This document shows, in pieces, positions 17,147 to 26,372 of a DNA stretch of 64,000 nucleotides. Source of the DNA: Peteryoungia desertarenae (GTDB taxonomy: Bacteria; Pseudomonadota; Alphaproteobacteria; Rhizobiales; Rhizobiaceae); contig NZ_CP058350.1 of assembly GCF_005860795.2 (NCBI RefSeq), positions 1,394,501 to 1,458,500 on the forward strand, read 5' to 3'. The number at the start of each line of letters is the position of its first letter. The first letter of the stretch is position 1. The position numbers were made by a program, and so were the translations under genes. The notes beneath the pieces were generated by a model. That model ran no database searches. It was not told the origin of the DNA and was given only the letters and a program-made list of their open reading frames with translations.

Positions 17147-18229
17147 ATGCAGCCGGCCAGTCCCGATACGCGAGCACCGCAGGAGTTTGAAAAGGTCCTC
17201 GGTCAAAGCTCGACCGAAGTTGCTTCCTTCGATAACAGCGAACGCACTTTCCTTCAGCGCTTTCAGCATTTCCTGCATTCTAATCCGGCCGCAGTGCCGT
17301 TGATCGTGCTGATTCTCTCGATCATTGCCTTTGGTCTCCTGCTGGGCGGAAAGTTCTTCTCTGCCTTTACCCTCACCCTGATCCTTCAGCAGGTAGCAAT
17401 TGTCGGCATTGTCGGTGCTGCCCAGACCCTGGTCATTATCACAGCCGGTATCGACCTGTCGGTGGGGGCGATCATGGTGCTGTCCTCGGTTGTCATGGGC
17501 CAGTTTGCCTTCCGCTATGGCCTCCCACCGGAGCTCGCTATTCTTTGCGGCTTTGCAGTCGGTGCCTTCTGCGGCTTTATCAATGGCGTGCTGGTTGCCA
17601 AGATGAAACTGCCGCCTTTCATCGTGACGCTCGGCATGTGGCAGATCGTTCTTGCCTCGAATTTCCTCTATTCGGCCAATGAAACCATTCGCAGCCAGGA
17701 TATTGCCGCAGACGCTCCCATCCTCCAGTTTTTCGGTGAAAGTATCCGATTTGGTGGAGCAGTCTTCACCTATGGCGTTATTGCGATGGTCCTGCTTGTG
17801 GCGCTTCTATGGTACGTTCTCAACCATACGGCATGGGGACGCCACGTCTACGCTGTCGGCGACGACCCGGATGCCGCCGAACTTGCAGGTGTCAATGTCA
17901 AGGGAATGTTGATTGCCGTCTATACCTGCTCAGGCTTGATCTGCGCCTTGGCGGGCTGGGCCCTGATCGGTCGTATCGGCTCCGTCTCGCCCACCGCGGG
18001 CCAGTTCGCCAATATCGAGTCGATTACCGCTGTTGTGATCGGCGGTATCTCCCTCTTCGGCGGTCGCGGCTCGATCCTCGGCATGCTCTTCGGCGCTTTG
18101 ATCGTTGGTGTGTTTTCGCTGGGACTGCGTCTGATCGGGACCGACCCGCAATGGACCTATCTCCTGATCGGCGTTCTCATCATCTCCGCCGTGGCAATCG
18201 ACCAGTGGATCAGAAAGGTAGCAGGCTGA
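17147..18229 (+). CDS. frcC: Sugar ABC transporter permease (FrcC-like)
   Basis: 360 residues. An N-terminal cytosolic stretch of about 45 residues precedes eight to ten membrane helices of the BPD_transp_2 (RbsC) type. Hallmarks are TLVIITAGIDLSVGAIMVLSS, GVLVAKMKLPPFIVTLGMW, AVGDDPDAAELAGVNVK and GGISLFGGRGSILGMLFGALIVG. It forms the membrane channel with FrcA and receives sugar from FrcB. GGGAGG SD before the ATG. The stop overlaps the frcA start (ATGA). Confidence 0.88.
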   Translation: MQPASPDTRAPQEFEKVLGQSSTEVASFDNSERTFLQRFQHFLHSNPAAVPLIVLILSIIAFGLLLGGKFFSAFTLTLILQQVAIVGIVGAAQTLVIITAGIDLSVGAIMVLSSVVMGQFAFRYGLPPELAILCGFAVGAFCGFINGVLVAKMKLPPFIVTLGMWQIVLASNFLYSANETIRSQDIAADAPILQFFGESIRFGGAVFTYGVIAMVLLVALLWYVLNHTAWGRHVYAVGDDPDAAELAGVNVKGMLIAVYTCSGLICALAGWALIGRIGSVSPTAGQFANIESITAVVIGGISLFGGRGSILGMLFGALIVGVFSLGLRLIGTDPQWTYLLIGVLIISAVAIDQWIRKVAG

Positions 18230-19011
18230 TGACACAGAATCCCATTCTCACCGCCCGCAATCTCGTCAAGCGCTATGGCCGCGTCACGGCACTCGACCAC
18301 GCTGATTTTGACCTCTATCCCGGCGAGATCCTTGCCGTGATCGGTGATAACGGCGCCGGCAAATCGTCTCTCATCAAGGCAATCTCCGGGGCTGTCACGC
18401 CGGATGCCGGCGAAATCCGTCTGGAAGGCAAGTCCGTCATGTTCCGCTCGCCGATCGAGGCGCGCAAGGCCGGCATTGAAACTGTCTATCAGAACCTTGC
18501 GCTCTCGCCGGCTCTGTCGATTGCCGACAACATGTTCCTTGGTCGCGAAATCCGTAAACCGGGCATCATGGGGAGTCTGTTCCGCAAGCTCGACCGCCTG
18601 GCCATGGAAAAGTTCGCACGCGACAAGCTTTCGGAACTCGGGCTGATGACCATTCAGAACATCAATCAGGCAGTCGAAACGCTGTCCGGTGGTCAAAGGC
18701 AGGGTGTTGCCGTTGCCCGCGCAGCTGCCTTCGGTTCGAAAGTGATCATCCTTGATGAACCAACCGCTGCCCTTGGTGTCAAGGAAAGCCGCAAGGTTCT
18801 GGAACTGATCCTTGATGTTCGTTCACGTGGTCTGCCGATTGTGCTGATTTCGCACAACATGCCGCATGTGTTCGAGGTTGCAGATCGCATTCACGTTCAC
18901 CGGCTCGGAAAACGCCTTTGCGTCATCAATCCGAAGGACTACACGATGTCAGATGCCGTGGCCTTCATGACCGGCGCACGACCGGCCCCGGATGCAGAGT
19001 TGGCGGCTTAG
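18229..19011 (+). CDS. frcA: Sugar ABC transporter ATPase (FrcA-like)
   Basis: 260 residues from the ATG that overlaps the frcC stop. Walker A is GDNGAGKSS at 39-47, the signature motif LSGGQRQGV, Walker B VIILDEPTAAL, and the switch His is in LISHNMPHV. It has a single ATPase domain, not the double domain of RbsA, as expected for FrcA. Powers import through FrcC. A hairpin terminator follows; a frcK kinase gene, which I recall in the Sinorhizobium operon, is not present here. Confidence 0.9.
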   Translation: MTQNPILTARNLVKRYGRVTALDHADFDLYPGEILAVIGDNGAGKSSLIKAISGAVTPDAGEIRLEGKSVMFRSPIEARKAGIETVYQNLALSPALSIADNMFLGREIRKPGIMGSLFRKLDRLAMEKFARDKLSELGLMTIQNINQAVETLSGGQRQGVAVARAAAFGSKVIILDEPTAALGVKESRKVLELILDVRSRGLPIVLISHNMPHVFEVADRIHVHRLGKRLCVINPKDYTMSDAVAFMTGARPAPDAELAA

Positions 19012-19058
19012 AAAGCGTCAACCCCGCCCCACTGACAATCAAGAAACACACAACATGA

Positions 19059-19084
19059 AGCGGGCGCCCAGGCGCCCGCTTTTC
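19059..19084 (+). terminator. Terminator after frcA
   Basis: A 10-bp stem (AGCGGGCGCC / GGCGCCCGCT) is followed by a short TTT; it lies 47 bases after the frcA stop. Confidence 0.7.
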
Positions 19085-19437
19085 AGTTGAGTGCAAATGA
19101 GACAAAAGCACCAATGCACGATATGCGAGTGCTTGAAGAACATTCCGCCGACCTTTTATGTGCCATTCCGGTATTGTGCCCCAGCCTCCTGGCTATTCCC
19201 ACGAAAGACACATTTTCGTTTGGTTTCCGAGCCATATGGATCGTTCGGCTTGCAAGGCGATAACCTAACTAAATTATATAAATCTAATTAATGGGCCGAT
19301 CGGTAAAATTGCATCGATTTGCTTCAGCGAATATCAGTCTCCCCTTGATACAACTCCTCCATGAAACTTTAACAGCGCATCCGCCCTAAGGGCGCCTGGC
19401 TGGATTAGATCTTCGCTATCACCAGGAGGAGAGAGGC
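19085..19437 (+). other. AT-rich intergenic region before the signalling operon
   Basis: About 350 bases without a convincing gene. A 66-codon open frame at 19091-19291 has no SD and no recognisable features. The stretch around 19261-19300 is clearly more AT-rich than its surroundings. A strong AGGAGGAGAG SD ends the region. The promoter of the four-gene signalling operon must be here but I cannot place it. Confidence 0.5.
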
Positions 19438-19830
19438 ATGGCCATACTGATCGTCGAGGACAATCCGACCAATGCCATGATCATCAAACATCTGGCCCGG
19501 AAGGTCACTCATGAGGAGATCGTCGTGGAAACCGATGGTGGAGCTGCCTTGGCGCTCTGTCATGGCCGGGTTTTCACGATGTTGATCGTCGACAACATGT
19601 TGCCCGGCATGTCCGGTCTTCAGTTCGTCAAGGCTGTCAGACTCATGCAGCGTTATGACGATGTTCCGATCGTCATGGTGACGGCTGATCATGAGCCGAG
19701 GCTGCGTGCGGAAGCTGTGGCAACCGGTGTGACGGACTTCCTGACCAAGCCTGTCGAGGCGGTCGCCTTCAGAAAGCTTGTTGCAGATCATCTGGGCGGC
19801 GTGCCTGCAGACATGGTCGCCGCACGTTGA
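19438..19830 (+). CDS. Single-domain response regulator (CheY-like receiver)
   Basis: 130 residues, a receiver and nothing else: acidic pair in ILIVEDNPTN, phospho-acceptor Asp52 in LIVDNMLPGMSG, Thr in MVTADHE, and Lys in FLTKPVEAVAF. First gene of an operon with a secreted SUOX-fold protein, a hybrid kinase with an Hpt domain and an HD-GYP regulator. It may take phosphate from that Hpt domain. The stop codon lies inside an 11-base tandem repeat. Confidence 0.92.
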   Translation: MAILIVEDNPTNAMIIKHLARKVTHEEIVVETDGGAALALCHGRVFTMLIVDNMLPGMSGLQFVKAVRLMQRYDDVPIVMVTADHEPRLRAEAVATGVTDFLTKPVEAVAFRKLVADHLGGVPADMVAAR

Positions 19831-19856
19831 ACCACCCCTGAACCACCCCTGAACCA
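19828..19856 (+). repeat. Tandem 11-base repeat at the stop codon
   Basis: TGAACCACCCC occurs twice in tandem and a third, partial copy (TGAACCA) follows. The first TGA is the stop of the receiver gene. It looks like a recent slippage duplication and puts stop codons in two further registers. Confidence 0.9.
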
Positions 19857-19869
19857 AAGGAACACTTTC

Positions 19870-20364
19870 ATGAAGAGCTTGGTCTTTGCTCTGTTTGTGA
19901 CTGCCATGATGTCCGGGACTGCGCATGCGCTTGAACCAATCAAGGGACCGGTGGTCCTGACCGTGAAGGGCGCCATCTCCCATACCAATCAGGGCGACAC
20001 CGCCACCTTCGACATGGAAATGCTCGAAGCCCTGCCAGGTCGCGAAGGAACAATGGAGACGCCCTGGACAACTGGAAATGTAACCTTCAAGGGTCCGCTC
20101 CTTCGGGAAGTTCTGAAGGAGGTGGGTGCAAAGGGAAGCATTTTGGTGGTCCGAGCGCTGAATGATTATTCCGCCGAAGTGCCGGTAGAGGATGCTGACC
20201 TCGATACCATCTTGGCCACCCATCTCGATGGCAAATATATGTCGATCCGCGACAAGGGTCCTTTGATGCTGGTCTATCCATTTGACCAGAAAGCGGAACT
20301 GTTCAACGAAAAATACTTCGGTCGCTCCGTCTGGCAGATCAAGGAAATCGAGGTCATCCGGTGA
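19870..20364 (+). CDS. Secreted molybdopterin-oxidoreductase-fold protein, probably a sensor subunit
   Basis: 164 residues with a signal peptide of about 20 residues (SLVFALFVTAMMSGTAHA). The mature part resembles a short SUOX-type (oxidoreductase molybdopterin-binding) domain: LTVKGAISHT, FDMEMLEALPG, TGNVTFKGPLLREVLKEVGA, VVRALNDYSAEVP and SIRDKGPLMLVYPF. The mature protein has no cysteine, so it cannot bind molybdenum through the usual Cys, and a ligand-binding role is more likely than catalysis. The stop overlaps the hybrid kinase start by 4 bases (GTGA). It may be a periplasmic input module for that kinase; this is inference. Confidence 0.75.
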   Translation: MKSLVFALFVTAMMSGTAHALEPIKGPVVLTVKGAISHTNQGDTATFDMEMLEALPGREGTMETPWTTGNVTFKGPLLREVLKEVGAKGSILVVRALNDYSAEVPVEDADLDTILATHLDGKYMSIRDKGPLMLVYPFDQKAELFNEKYFGRSVWQIKEIEVIR

Positions 20365-22625
20365 CAACTGGCGGCATGAGCATCCGTCATGTGAAGGAGA
20401 GGGAGGTAACCACCCTCTTCCTTCAGGTGTTGTCGGCTGCTCTGCTGTTTGTGTTGATTATCTTCTTTGTCGATATCAGTCGGCAATACAGAATGATGGA
20501 AGACGGTGTCCGCGAGAATTCGATGTGGTCCGTCTATCAACTCGATCGTGAGGCGCGTGCGCTGGATTTCGCTCTGGCGGAGATGCGTCGTTCAGACACC
20601 GAAGCTGTCTCTTTCGATGATGTCTCCCTTCGGTTCGACATTCTGTATTCCCGCGTGAATGTTTTGCGTCAGTCCCGATTTGGCGCCTATTTCACCGGCG
20701 ATCAACGCGTCGTCAGCATGCTTGATGATGTCGAGGTGGCGGTCGACGCCAAGATCCCTCTGTTCGACCGATATCTTCAGGGAATCGAACCCGGCGAAGA
20801 TGAGCTTCAGGCGCTTGAACAGGACCTGGATGCCTTGGTCCGCCTGACCGAGGCGCTTCTCGTCCATACAAACAGCCGCCTGAACGAAGAGCGTGCCAAC
20901 AGCCGCGAGATCATTCTGGGACTTGAGCGGAGCTCGGCAGTCCTGCTTGGTTTGCTGATGCTGTCGGTGGTCATCTTGATCATCACCCTGAACAAGCAGC
21001 TGAGCGCAGTCCGTAAGGCAAGCGTTGAACTTGAAGCCATTACGCGTGAACTCTCGGATGCCTATGAGGCCGCAGATGCGGGTAACCGCGCCAAATCCCA
21101 GTTCATGGCAACCATGGGTCACGAGATCAGGACGCCCCTTAATGCCATTCTGGGCATGTCCGAATTGCTCGAGCTTTCGGAACTCCCGCCAGAGACACTT
21201 TCTAGTGTCAAGACGATCCGTTCGTCAGGCGAAGCACTTCTCGAAATCATCAACGAGATCCTCGACTATTCGAAGATCGAGCATGGCAAACTGGAACTGG
21301 AAGAGCGGGCATTTGACCTTTATGGTCTTGCCGAAAGCACGGTCAGCATTGTTCGTGGTCGAGCCGAAGACCATAACAACACCGTGATCATGGATGTGCC
21401 GGAATCGCTCGAATCTCTCTGGGTCAAGACCGATCCAACGAGATTGCGCCAGGTCTTGCTCAATCTTCTGTCGAATGCCGTCAAGTTCACGCACCAAGGC
21501 ACAGTAACGCTGCGGCTGCGCGAGTTTTACCGCGAAGGCAGATTGATGGTCCGCTTCGAGGTTGAGGATACCGGTATCGGGATCGATGAGGCAGGCTTGA
21601 GCAAGCTATTCAAACCCTTTTCCCAGGTCGATGCCTCGATCAGCCGCCGATATGGTGGCACAGGTCTGGGGCTCACCATCTGCAAGCAGATCGTCGAGAA
21701 AATGGGCGGCGAACTCGGCATGAGCAGCACTGTGGGTGTCGGCAGCATCTTCTGGTTCGAGCTGTCGGTTCTCCCGGTCGAACGTACGGAAACACGTCCA
21801 TCGGCCCGCCTTCCTGTTGAAGAAAGAACCCTGCCGAGTTTGAAAGTCCTCCTCGTCGAAGACAACAAGGTCAATCAGGTTGTGGCGAGCCGCTTTCTCC
21901 AGCGGCTGGGACAGGAGGTGGAGATAGCCAATGATGGCGCTGAGGCCGTTGCCGTGGCGCGCAGTCAGAAGTTTGATCTCATTCTGATGGATATGCAGAT
22001 GCCTGTAATGGACGGCATTGAGGCAACCCAAAGAATCATCGCCGAAGGCGGACCGTCCGCAGCAACCCCGATCATAGCCATGACAGCCAATGCCTCCGAC
22101 GACGATCGTCGTCGTTGTAGCGAGGCCGGCATGAGCGGTTTCGAATCCAAGCCCGTGACGCTTGATCGGTTGCGCCGGGTGATCAGCAGTCTGGTAGAGC
22201 CGACGGAGATGCCCACGATGCACCAGAAACGACCTGAACTGGAGCAGGAGTTCAGCCTGCCCCAACCGGACATGAGCAGCTATGCCTCACTCGAAATCAT
22301 GCCGGGTCTGGGCATGGAGGGGCTGGACGAGGCTCGCCACGCTGAGCTGGTGGAAGCTCTCGGCGAGGATGTGTTCCAGGAATTGGTTCAGTCTTTCTTC
22401 GACGATGCGTCTGACCTGATCGGTGAGTTGCACGCCGCGCTTGCCGAGCAGAATCCTGAAAAGGTCGATCGCGTTCTTCATACGATAAAGGGGGCCGCAA
22501 TCAATGTGGGTCTCAATGACCTCGCATCGAGAGCCAATGCCCTGCGTAAGAAGGTTCCCTCACAGGCTGAGGTGGACATGCTCGGTCATGAAATTGATGC
22601 GTTGAAATACAAACTGGTTGCTTAG
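20361..22625 (+). CDS. Hybrid sensor histidine kinase with receiver and Hpt domains
   Basis: 754 residues: one membrane helix at about 15-35, a helical periplasmic region of about 150 residues, a second helix near 190-212 (SAVLLGLLMLSVVILIITLN), an H-box with His254 (FMATMGHEIRTPLNAILGMS), an ATPase domain (GTGLGLTICKQIV), a receiver with Asp544 (LILMDMQMPVMDG), and a C-terminal Hpt domain with His707 (HTIKGAAINVG). A full phosphorelay in one protein. The GTG start overlaps the previous stop; an ATG at 20376 is possible. Likely outputs are the neighbouring receiver and HD-GYP regulator. Confidence 0.93.
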   Translation: MTTGGMSIRHVKEREVTTLFLQVLSAALLFVLIIFFVDISRQYRMMEDGVRENSMWSVYQLDREARALDFALAEMRRSDTEAVSFDDVSLRFDILYSRVNVLRQSRFGAYFTGDQRVVSMLDDVEVAVDAKIPLFDRYLQGIEPGEDELQALEQDLDALVRLTEALLVHTNSRLNEERANSREIILGLERSSAVLLGLLMLSVVILIITLNKQLSAVRKASVELEAITRELSDAYEAADAGNRAKSQFMATMGHEIRTPLNAILGMSELLELSELPPETLSSVKTIRSSGEALLEIINEILDYSKIEHGKLELEERAFDLYGLAESTVSIVRGRAEDHNNTVIMDVPESLESLWVKTDPTRLRQVLLNLLSNAVKFTHQGTVTLRLREFYREGRLMVRFEVEDTGIGIDEAGLSKLFKPFSQVDASISRRYGGTGLGLTICKQIVEKMGGELGMSSTVGVGSIFWFELSVLPVERTETRPSARLPVEERTLPSLKVLLVEDNKVNQVVASRFLQRLGQEVEIANDGAEAVAVARSQKFDLILMDMQMPVMDGIEATQRIIAEGGPSAATPIIAMTANASDDDRRRCSEAGMSGFESKPVTLDRLRRVISSLVEPTEMPTMHQKRPELEQEFSLPQPDMSSYASLEIMPGLGMEGLDEARHAELVEALGEDVFQELVQSFFDDASDLIGELHAALAEQNPEKVDRVLHTIKGAAINVGLNDLASRANALRKKVPSQAEVDMLGHEIDALKYKLVA

Positions 22626-22645
22626 AGAGAAAGATGGAGGCGTTC

Positions 22646-23731
22646 ATGCGTATCTTGTTGGTGGACGACAACAGCACGAACCTGAAATTGCTGACAAGAC
22701 TTGTCGGCAAACTGGATCACTGCGAAGCCGTGCCGTTTTCAAGCCCTGACAGCGTTTTATCGGCTTTGCCGGAACTCGATTTCGATATCGCCATCATCGA
22801 CTATCAGATGCCTGTCTATAACGGCGTGGAGCTGTACACCGAGATCGTGCGCTTTGAGAAATACGCGCAGATCCCGGTTATCTTCGTGACGGCCGATAAG
22901 GACATGACAACGCGTATGGCGGCCTTGAATGCCGGGGCCATTGATTTCCTCACAAAGCCGGTCAATCCAGTTGAATTCCAGGCCAGAGTGCAGAATATCG
23001 TCAGTCTCGCCCGCGCGCGTCGACAACTGGCAGATCAGGCGGAATGGCTGCGTCGGGAAGTCGAGCGCGCTGTCGGCGAGCTGCGTGAGCGGGAACAGGA
23101 GATCATACATCGCCTGACGCTTGCCGCAGGATACAAAGACCCCGAAACTGCCCGCCACACACTGAGGGTCGCGGCCTATTCGGAAGCAATTGCCATCGAA
23201 CTCGGTCTGTCTCCGAATTTCTGCAATGACATCCGTCTTGCCGCGCCCATGCATGACATCGGCAAGGTTGCCATGCCGGATACCGTTTTGCTGAAACAGG
23301 GGCGCCTGACCGAGGCAGAATATCGGCAGATGCAGGCGCATGCCGAAATCGGCAGCAATATTCTGGGCTCGTCCCACTCCTCACTTCTCCAGCTCGCCTC
23401 GGAGATTGCGGCAAGCCATCATGAAAGATGGGACGGCCAGGGCTATCCAAACCGGCTGGTCGGAAACGCTATTCCGATTTCCGGTCGGATTGTCTGCATT
23501 GCCGATAACTTCGATGCATTGACCACGGAACGTCCCTACAAGCCAGCATGGACGTTCGAGCGTACTGTGGAGCACATCCTTGGTCGGGCAGGGACCCAGT
23601 TTGACCCCGACTGCGTTGCGGCCTTCGAGCGTGCATTGCCGCGAATTCGCGCGATCATGGACAAGGATCGGATGGAACAGGCGCAGGAAGCAGAAAAGGC
23701 AATTATCGCGGCGAATGAACGCGTGGCGTAA
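22646..23731 (+). CDS. Response regulator with HD-GYP domain (c-di-GMP phosphodiesterase)
   Basis: 361 residues from the ATG at 22646, which has GGAGG five bases upstream; an ATG at 22634 would add four residues. Receiver: LLVDDNSTN, Asp52 in IIDYQMPVYNG and Lys in FLTKPVNP. The HD-GYP domain has ARHTLRVA, the metal-binding HD in MHDIGKVAMPD, HAEIGSNIL, and HHERWDGQGYP carrying the GYP. All metal-ligand motifs look intact, so c-di-GMP hydrolysis is expected. A coiled-coil linker lies at about 115-150. Last gene of the signalling operon. Confidence 0.93.
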   Translation: MRILLVDDNSTNLKLLTRLVGKLDHCEAVPFSSPDSVLSALPELDFDIAIIDYQMPVYNGVELYTEIVRFEKYAQIPVIFVTADKDMTTRMAALNAGAIDFLTKPVNPVEFQARVQNIVSLARARRQLADQAEWLRREVERAVGELREREQEIIHRLTLAAGYKDPETARHTLRVAAYSEAIAIELGLSPNFCNDIRLAAPMHDIGKVAMPDTVLLKQGRLTEAEYRQMQAHAEIGSNILGSSHSSLLQLASEIAASHHERWDGQGYPNRLVGNAIPISGRIVCIADNFDALTTERPYKPAWTFERTVEHILGRAGTQFDPDCVAAFERALPRIRAIMDKDRMEQAQEAEKAIIAANERVA

Positions 23732-23795
23732 TGCTTTGACGGCTCGCTGGGGCATGCTAAGGGCAATCCACTTTCGCTAGCTGGAGGCCCCCATA

Positions 23796-24833
23796 ATGCA
23801 ATCCCTCACCATCCGCCGCCCCGATGATTGGCATCTGCACCTGCGTGACGGCGCCATGCTGGAAGGTGTGATCGGTGATACGAGCCGCCACTTCGCCCGT
23901 GCAATCATCATGCCCAATCTGGTGCCGCCGGTGGTAACGACTGCAGATGCCCGCGCCTATCGCGAGAGGATTGTCAAGGCGATACCGGATGGTGATCGGT
24001 TTGAGCCGCTGATGACGCTCTATCTCACCGAACACACGGATCCGGATGACGTAGAGGAAGCCAGGCGTTCGGGTCTGGTGGCCGCAGTAAAGCTCTATCC
24101 CGCCGGCGCGACAACCAATTCCCATGGTGGCGTCCGCGATATCGAAAAAGTCATGCCCGTGCTAGAGCGTATGGCCAAGGTGGGGCTTCCGCTTTGTGTG
24201 CATGGCGAAGTCACGCACGCAGACGTCGATATTTTTGATCGGGAAAAGGTCTTCATAGACACCGTGCTTGATCCCCTGCGTAAGCGGCTGCCCGAGTTGA
24301 GGATCACCATGGAGCATGTAACGACGGCTGACGGTATCGATTACATCCGCGAAGCCGATCGCAATATTGCCGGCTCGATTACGACCCATCATCTGATCAT
24401 CAACCGCAATGACATTCTCGTAGGCGGCATACGCCCGCATTATTATTGTCTCCCGGTCGCCAAGCGCGAGAACCATCGCCAGGCGTTGCGAAAAGCGGCT
24501 GTTTCGGGGGAAGCACGCTTCTTCCTCGGAACCGACTCTGCACCGCATGTCGATCCGCTCAAGGAATGCGGCTGTGGCTGCGCTGGTATCTATACCTCGA
24601 TCAATACGATGAGCTGTCTCGCCCATGTTTTCGAGCAGGAGAATGCCCTCGATAAGCTGGAAGCTTTCACCTCCCTCAATGGGCCCGCGTGGTATGGGCT
24701 TCCCGTGAATGACGAAAAGATCACGCTGGTGAGACGGGAAGAACCTGTCGAGTTCCCCGCAAAGGTCTTCACCGGAGCAGGACCGGTGACGGTTTTTGAC
24801 CCCATGTTTCCCCTCCACTGGGAAGTAATCTAA
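23796..24833 (+). CDS. pyrC: Dihydroorotase, class II
   Basis: 345 residues. Catalyses ring closure of carbamoyl-aspartate to dihydroorotate, third step of pyrimidine synthesis. The zinc site is DWHLHLRDG near the start, the carboxylated Lys is in [14 protein letters not shown], further His ligands are in VHGEV and EHVTT, and the catalytic Asp is in GTDSAPH. This is the short bacterial PyrC of E. coli type, not the long type found with pyrB. Good GGAGG SD. pyrE follows 1.5 kb downstream. Confidence 0.96.
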   Translation: MQSLTIRRPDDWHLHLRDGAMLEGVIGDTSRHFARAIIMPNLVPPVVTTADARAYRERIVKAIPDGDRFEPLMTLYLTEHTDPDDVEEARRSGLVAAVKLYPAGATTNSHGGVRDIEKVMPVLERMAKVGLPLCVHGEVTHADVDIFDREKVFIDTVLDPLRKRLPELRITMEHVTTADGIDYIREADRNIAGSITTHHLIINRNDILVGGIRPHYYCLPVAKRENHRQALRKAAVSGEARFFLGTDSAPHVDPLKECGCGCAGIYTSINTMSCLAHVFEQENALDKLEAFTSLNGPAWYGLPVNDEKITLVRREEPVEFPAKVFTGAGPVTVFDPMFPLHWEVI

Positions 24834-24875
24834 CCGCCCCTATCATCCGCTGATGTGCATGCTTTCTACAAGATA

Positions 24876-24900
24876 CGACGCTGTCGTACAAACAGCGTCG
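24876..24900 (+). other. Stem-loop downstream of pyrC
   Basis: A perfect 9-bp stem (CGACGCTGT / ACAGCGTCG) with a 7-base loop, 42 bases after the pyrC stop. A G-run, not a T-run, follows, so termination is uncertain. The bases from 24901 to 25092 are AT-rich with no visible gene. Confidence 0.6.
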
Positions 24901-25092
24901 GGGGGAGGCTGGTCACGCGCATCAGAATAAGTATATAGAGAAGTAATTCTTCTTGTAGATACTTCAGATTTCTGAATTTTCGAAAGTACTTAAATTTTCA
25001 GTTGGCCTGCCATACGCAACGAAATTGTTAATGAATTGGAATAGTGAAGATCGATATTGAGGGTGGTTGAGCCGCTCGGAGACGAGAAGTCG

Positions 25093-26271
25093 ATGCTAGA
25101 CAATACGACGCTGCTGGTGGCGCTGGGTGTTTCCACCATATGCCTATTGCTCACCCTCCTTGGTATGTGGTTGACCCGCCGCACCGATCGTTTCATGTTG
25201 ACATGGGTCTACGGGCTTGTGTGTATCGCCATAGGGACCTTTTCCTATAGCTATTATTCGCTTTATCCAGAGCCAATCCTCGGCAGCATCTGGTGCTTCT
25301 TCATCCTGTCTGGGTTCTCGATCATCTACGCGGCAGCCCACCAGTTTCGCACAGGCCGATCCCCGCTCGGCAGATCTCTCAAGCTGTCCGTCCTGACGGT
25401 CAATATGACGACGCCGGCAATGCTTTTCGGCTATGACGGCTTGGCGTTCATCATCCTCAACCTCGTTGTTATGATTCTTCTTTTCGCGTCAGCCTGGGAG
25501 TACTGGCTTGCGCGGGCGGAAGCGCCAGGTCCGCTGGTCGGGATCGTGACCCTCTATTCTTTGGCGGCGATATCTTTTTTTCTTTGCGCTCTCGTGCTCG
25601 TCATAGATGGCAAGCTTGTCTTGGGTCATGCTCCGGACAATTGGGCGGAAGTGCTCAATATCGCCGTTTCAATCGCTGGAATGACAGCTGTCGGCGCTCT
25701 TTCCTTGATGTTGCAACAGGCAAGGATCGCTGCCGAGCATCGGCTTGAGGCGCTGACCGATGCACTGACGGCTATTCCCAATCGTCGGGCCCTCTTTGAA
25801 CGTCACGGCCAACAGGTCTTCGACGCTTCAATGGCCCTGATAGTCTTTGATATCGACCGCTTTAAGTCCATCAATGACGTACATGGTCATGCAGTTGGCG
25901 ACAAAGTCATTCGCGCATTTGCCCGCGAACTGCACCGCACCACCGGCCCGGTGACCGTTGCCCGTCTCGGCGGTGAAGAATTTGCAGCTGTACTCGTCGG
26001 CATTGTCCCGGGCTACGCGGAATGGGTGGCCGAGCGGATCAGGCGGGGCTTCGGGCAGATGCAGATCGACAATGATCGCGATGAAGTCATAGCTGCAACC
26101 ACCAGTGCCGGCGTCGCCTATGGCTCTGCCCAGGGCGCAACTTTGCATGACCTTCTGCAATTGGCTGATGGCGCGCTCTATCAGGCAAAGCGCAGGGGGA
26201 GAAACCGTGTCGAACTGGCCGTGCATGAAGAGCCGGACCTGAAAAGCGGCGCCACGCTTGTTCTTGGCTGA
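25093..26271 (+). CDS. Membrane diguanylate cyclase (GGDEF domain)
   Basis: 392 residues from the ATG at 25093; a longer reading from a TTG at 25057 has no support. The N-terminal 210 residues form about six membrane helices (VALGVSTICLLLTLLGMWL onward), a MASE-like sensor. The GGDEF domain follows: DALTAIPNRRALFER, VFDIDRFKSINDVHGHAVGD and the active site RLGGEEFAAVL. The RxxD inhibitory site five residues before GGEEF is missing, so product inhibition may be weak. Makes c-di-GMP, opposing the HD-GYP protein encoded just upstream of pyrC. Confidence 0.93.
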   Translation: MLDNTTLLVALGVSTICLLLTLLGMWLTRRTDRFMLTWVYGLVCIAIGTFSYSYYSLYPEPILGSIWCFFILSGFSIIYAAAHQFRTGRSPLGRSLKLSVLTVNMTTPAMLFGYDGLAFIILNLVVMILLFASAWEYWLARAEAPGPLVGIVTLYSLAAISFFLCALVLVIDGKLVLGHAPDNWAEVLNIAVSIAGMTAVGALSLMLQQARIAAEHRLEALTDALTAIPNRRALFERHGQQVFDASMALIVFDIDRFKSINDVHGHAVGDKVIRAFARELHRTTGPVTVARLGGEEFAAVLVGIVPGYAEWVAERIRRGFGQMQIDNDRDEVIAATTSAGVAYGSAQGATLHDLLQLADGALYQAKRRGRNRVELAVHEEPDLKSGATLVLG

Positions 26272-26372
26272 GCAAACCGGGTCTCTTCAGTCGGTTGCCG
26301 GGCTGAATCTCTGGCTTCACGCGCCACATGCTGCTATGGCCCCGATATCGCGCTGAAGAAGGAGCCAAGCCC

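Noticed and set aside
19091..19291. 66-codon open frame before the signalling operon
   Set aside because: No SD, Cys/Pro-rich random composition, lies in AT-rich non-coding DNA.
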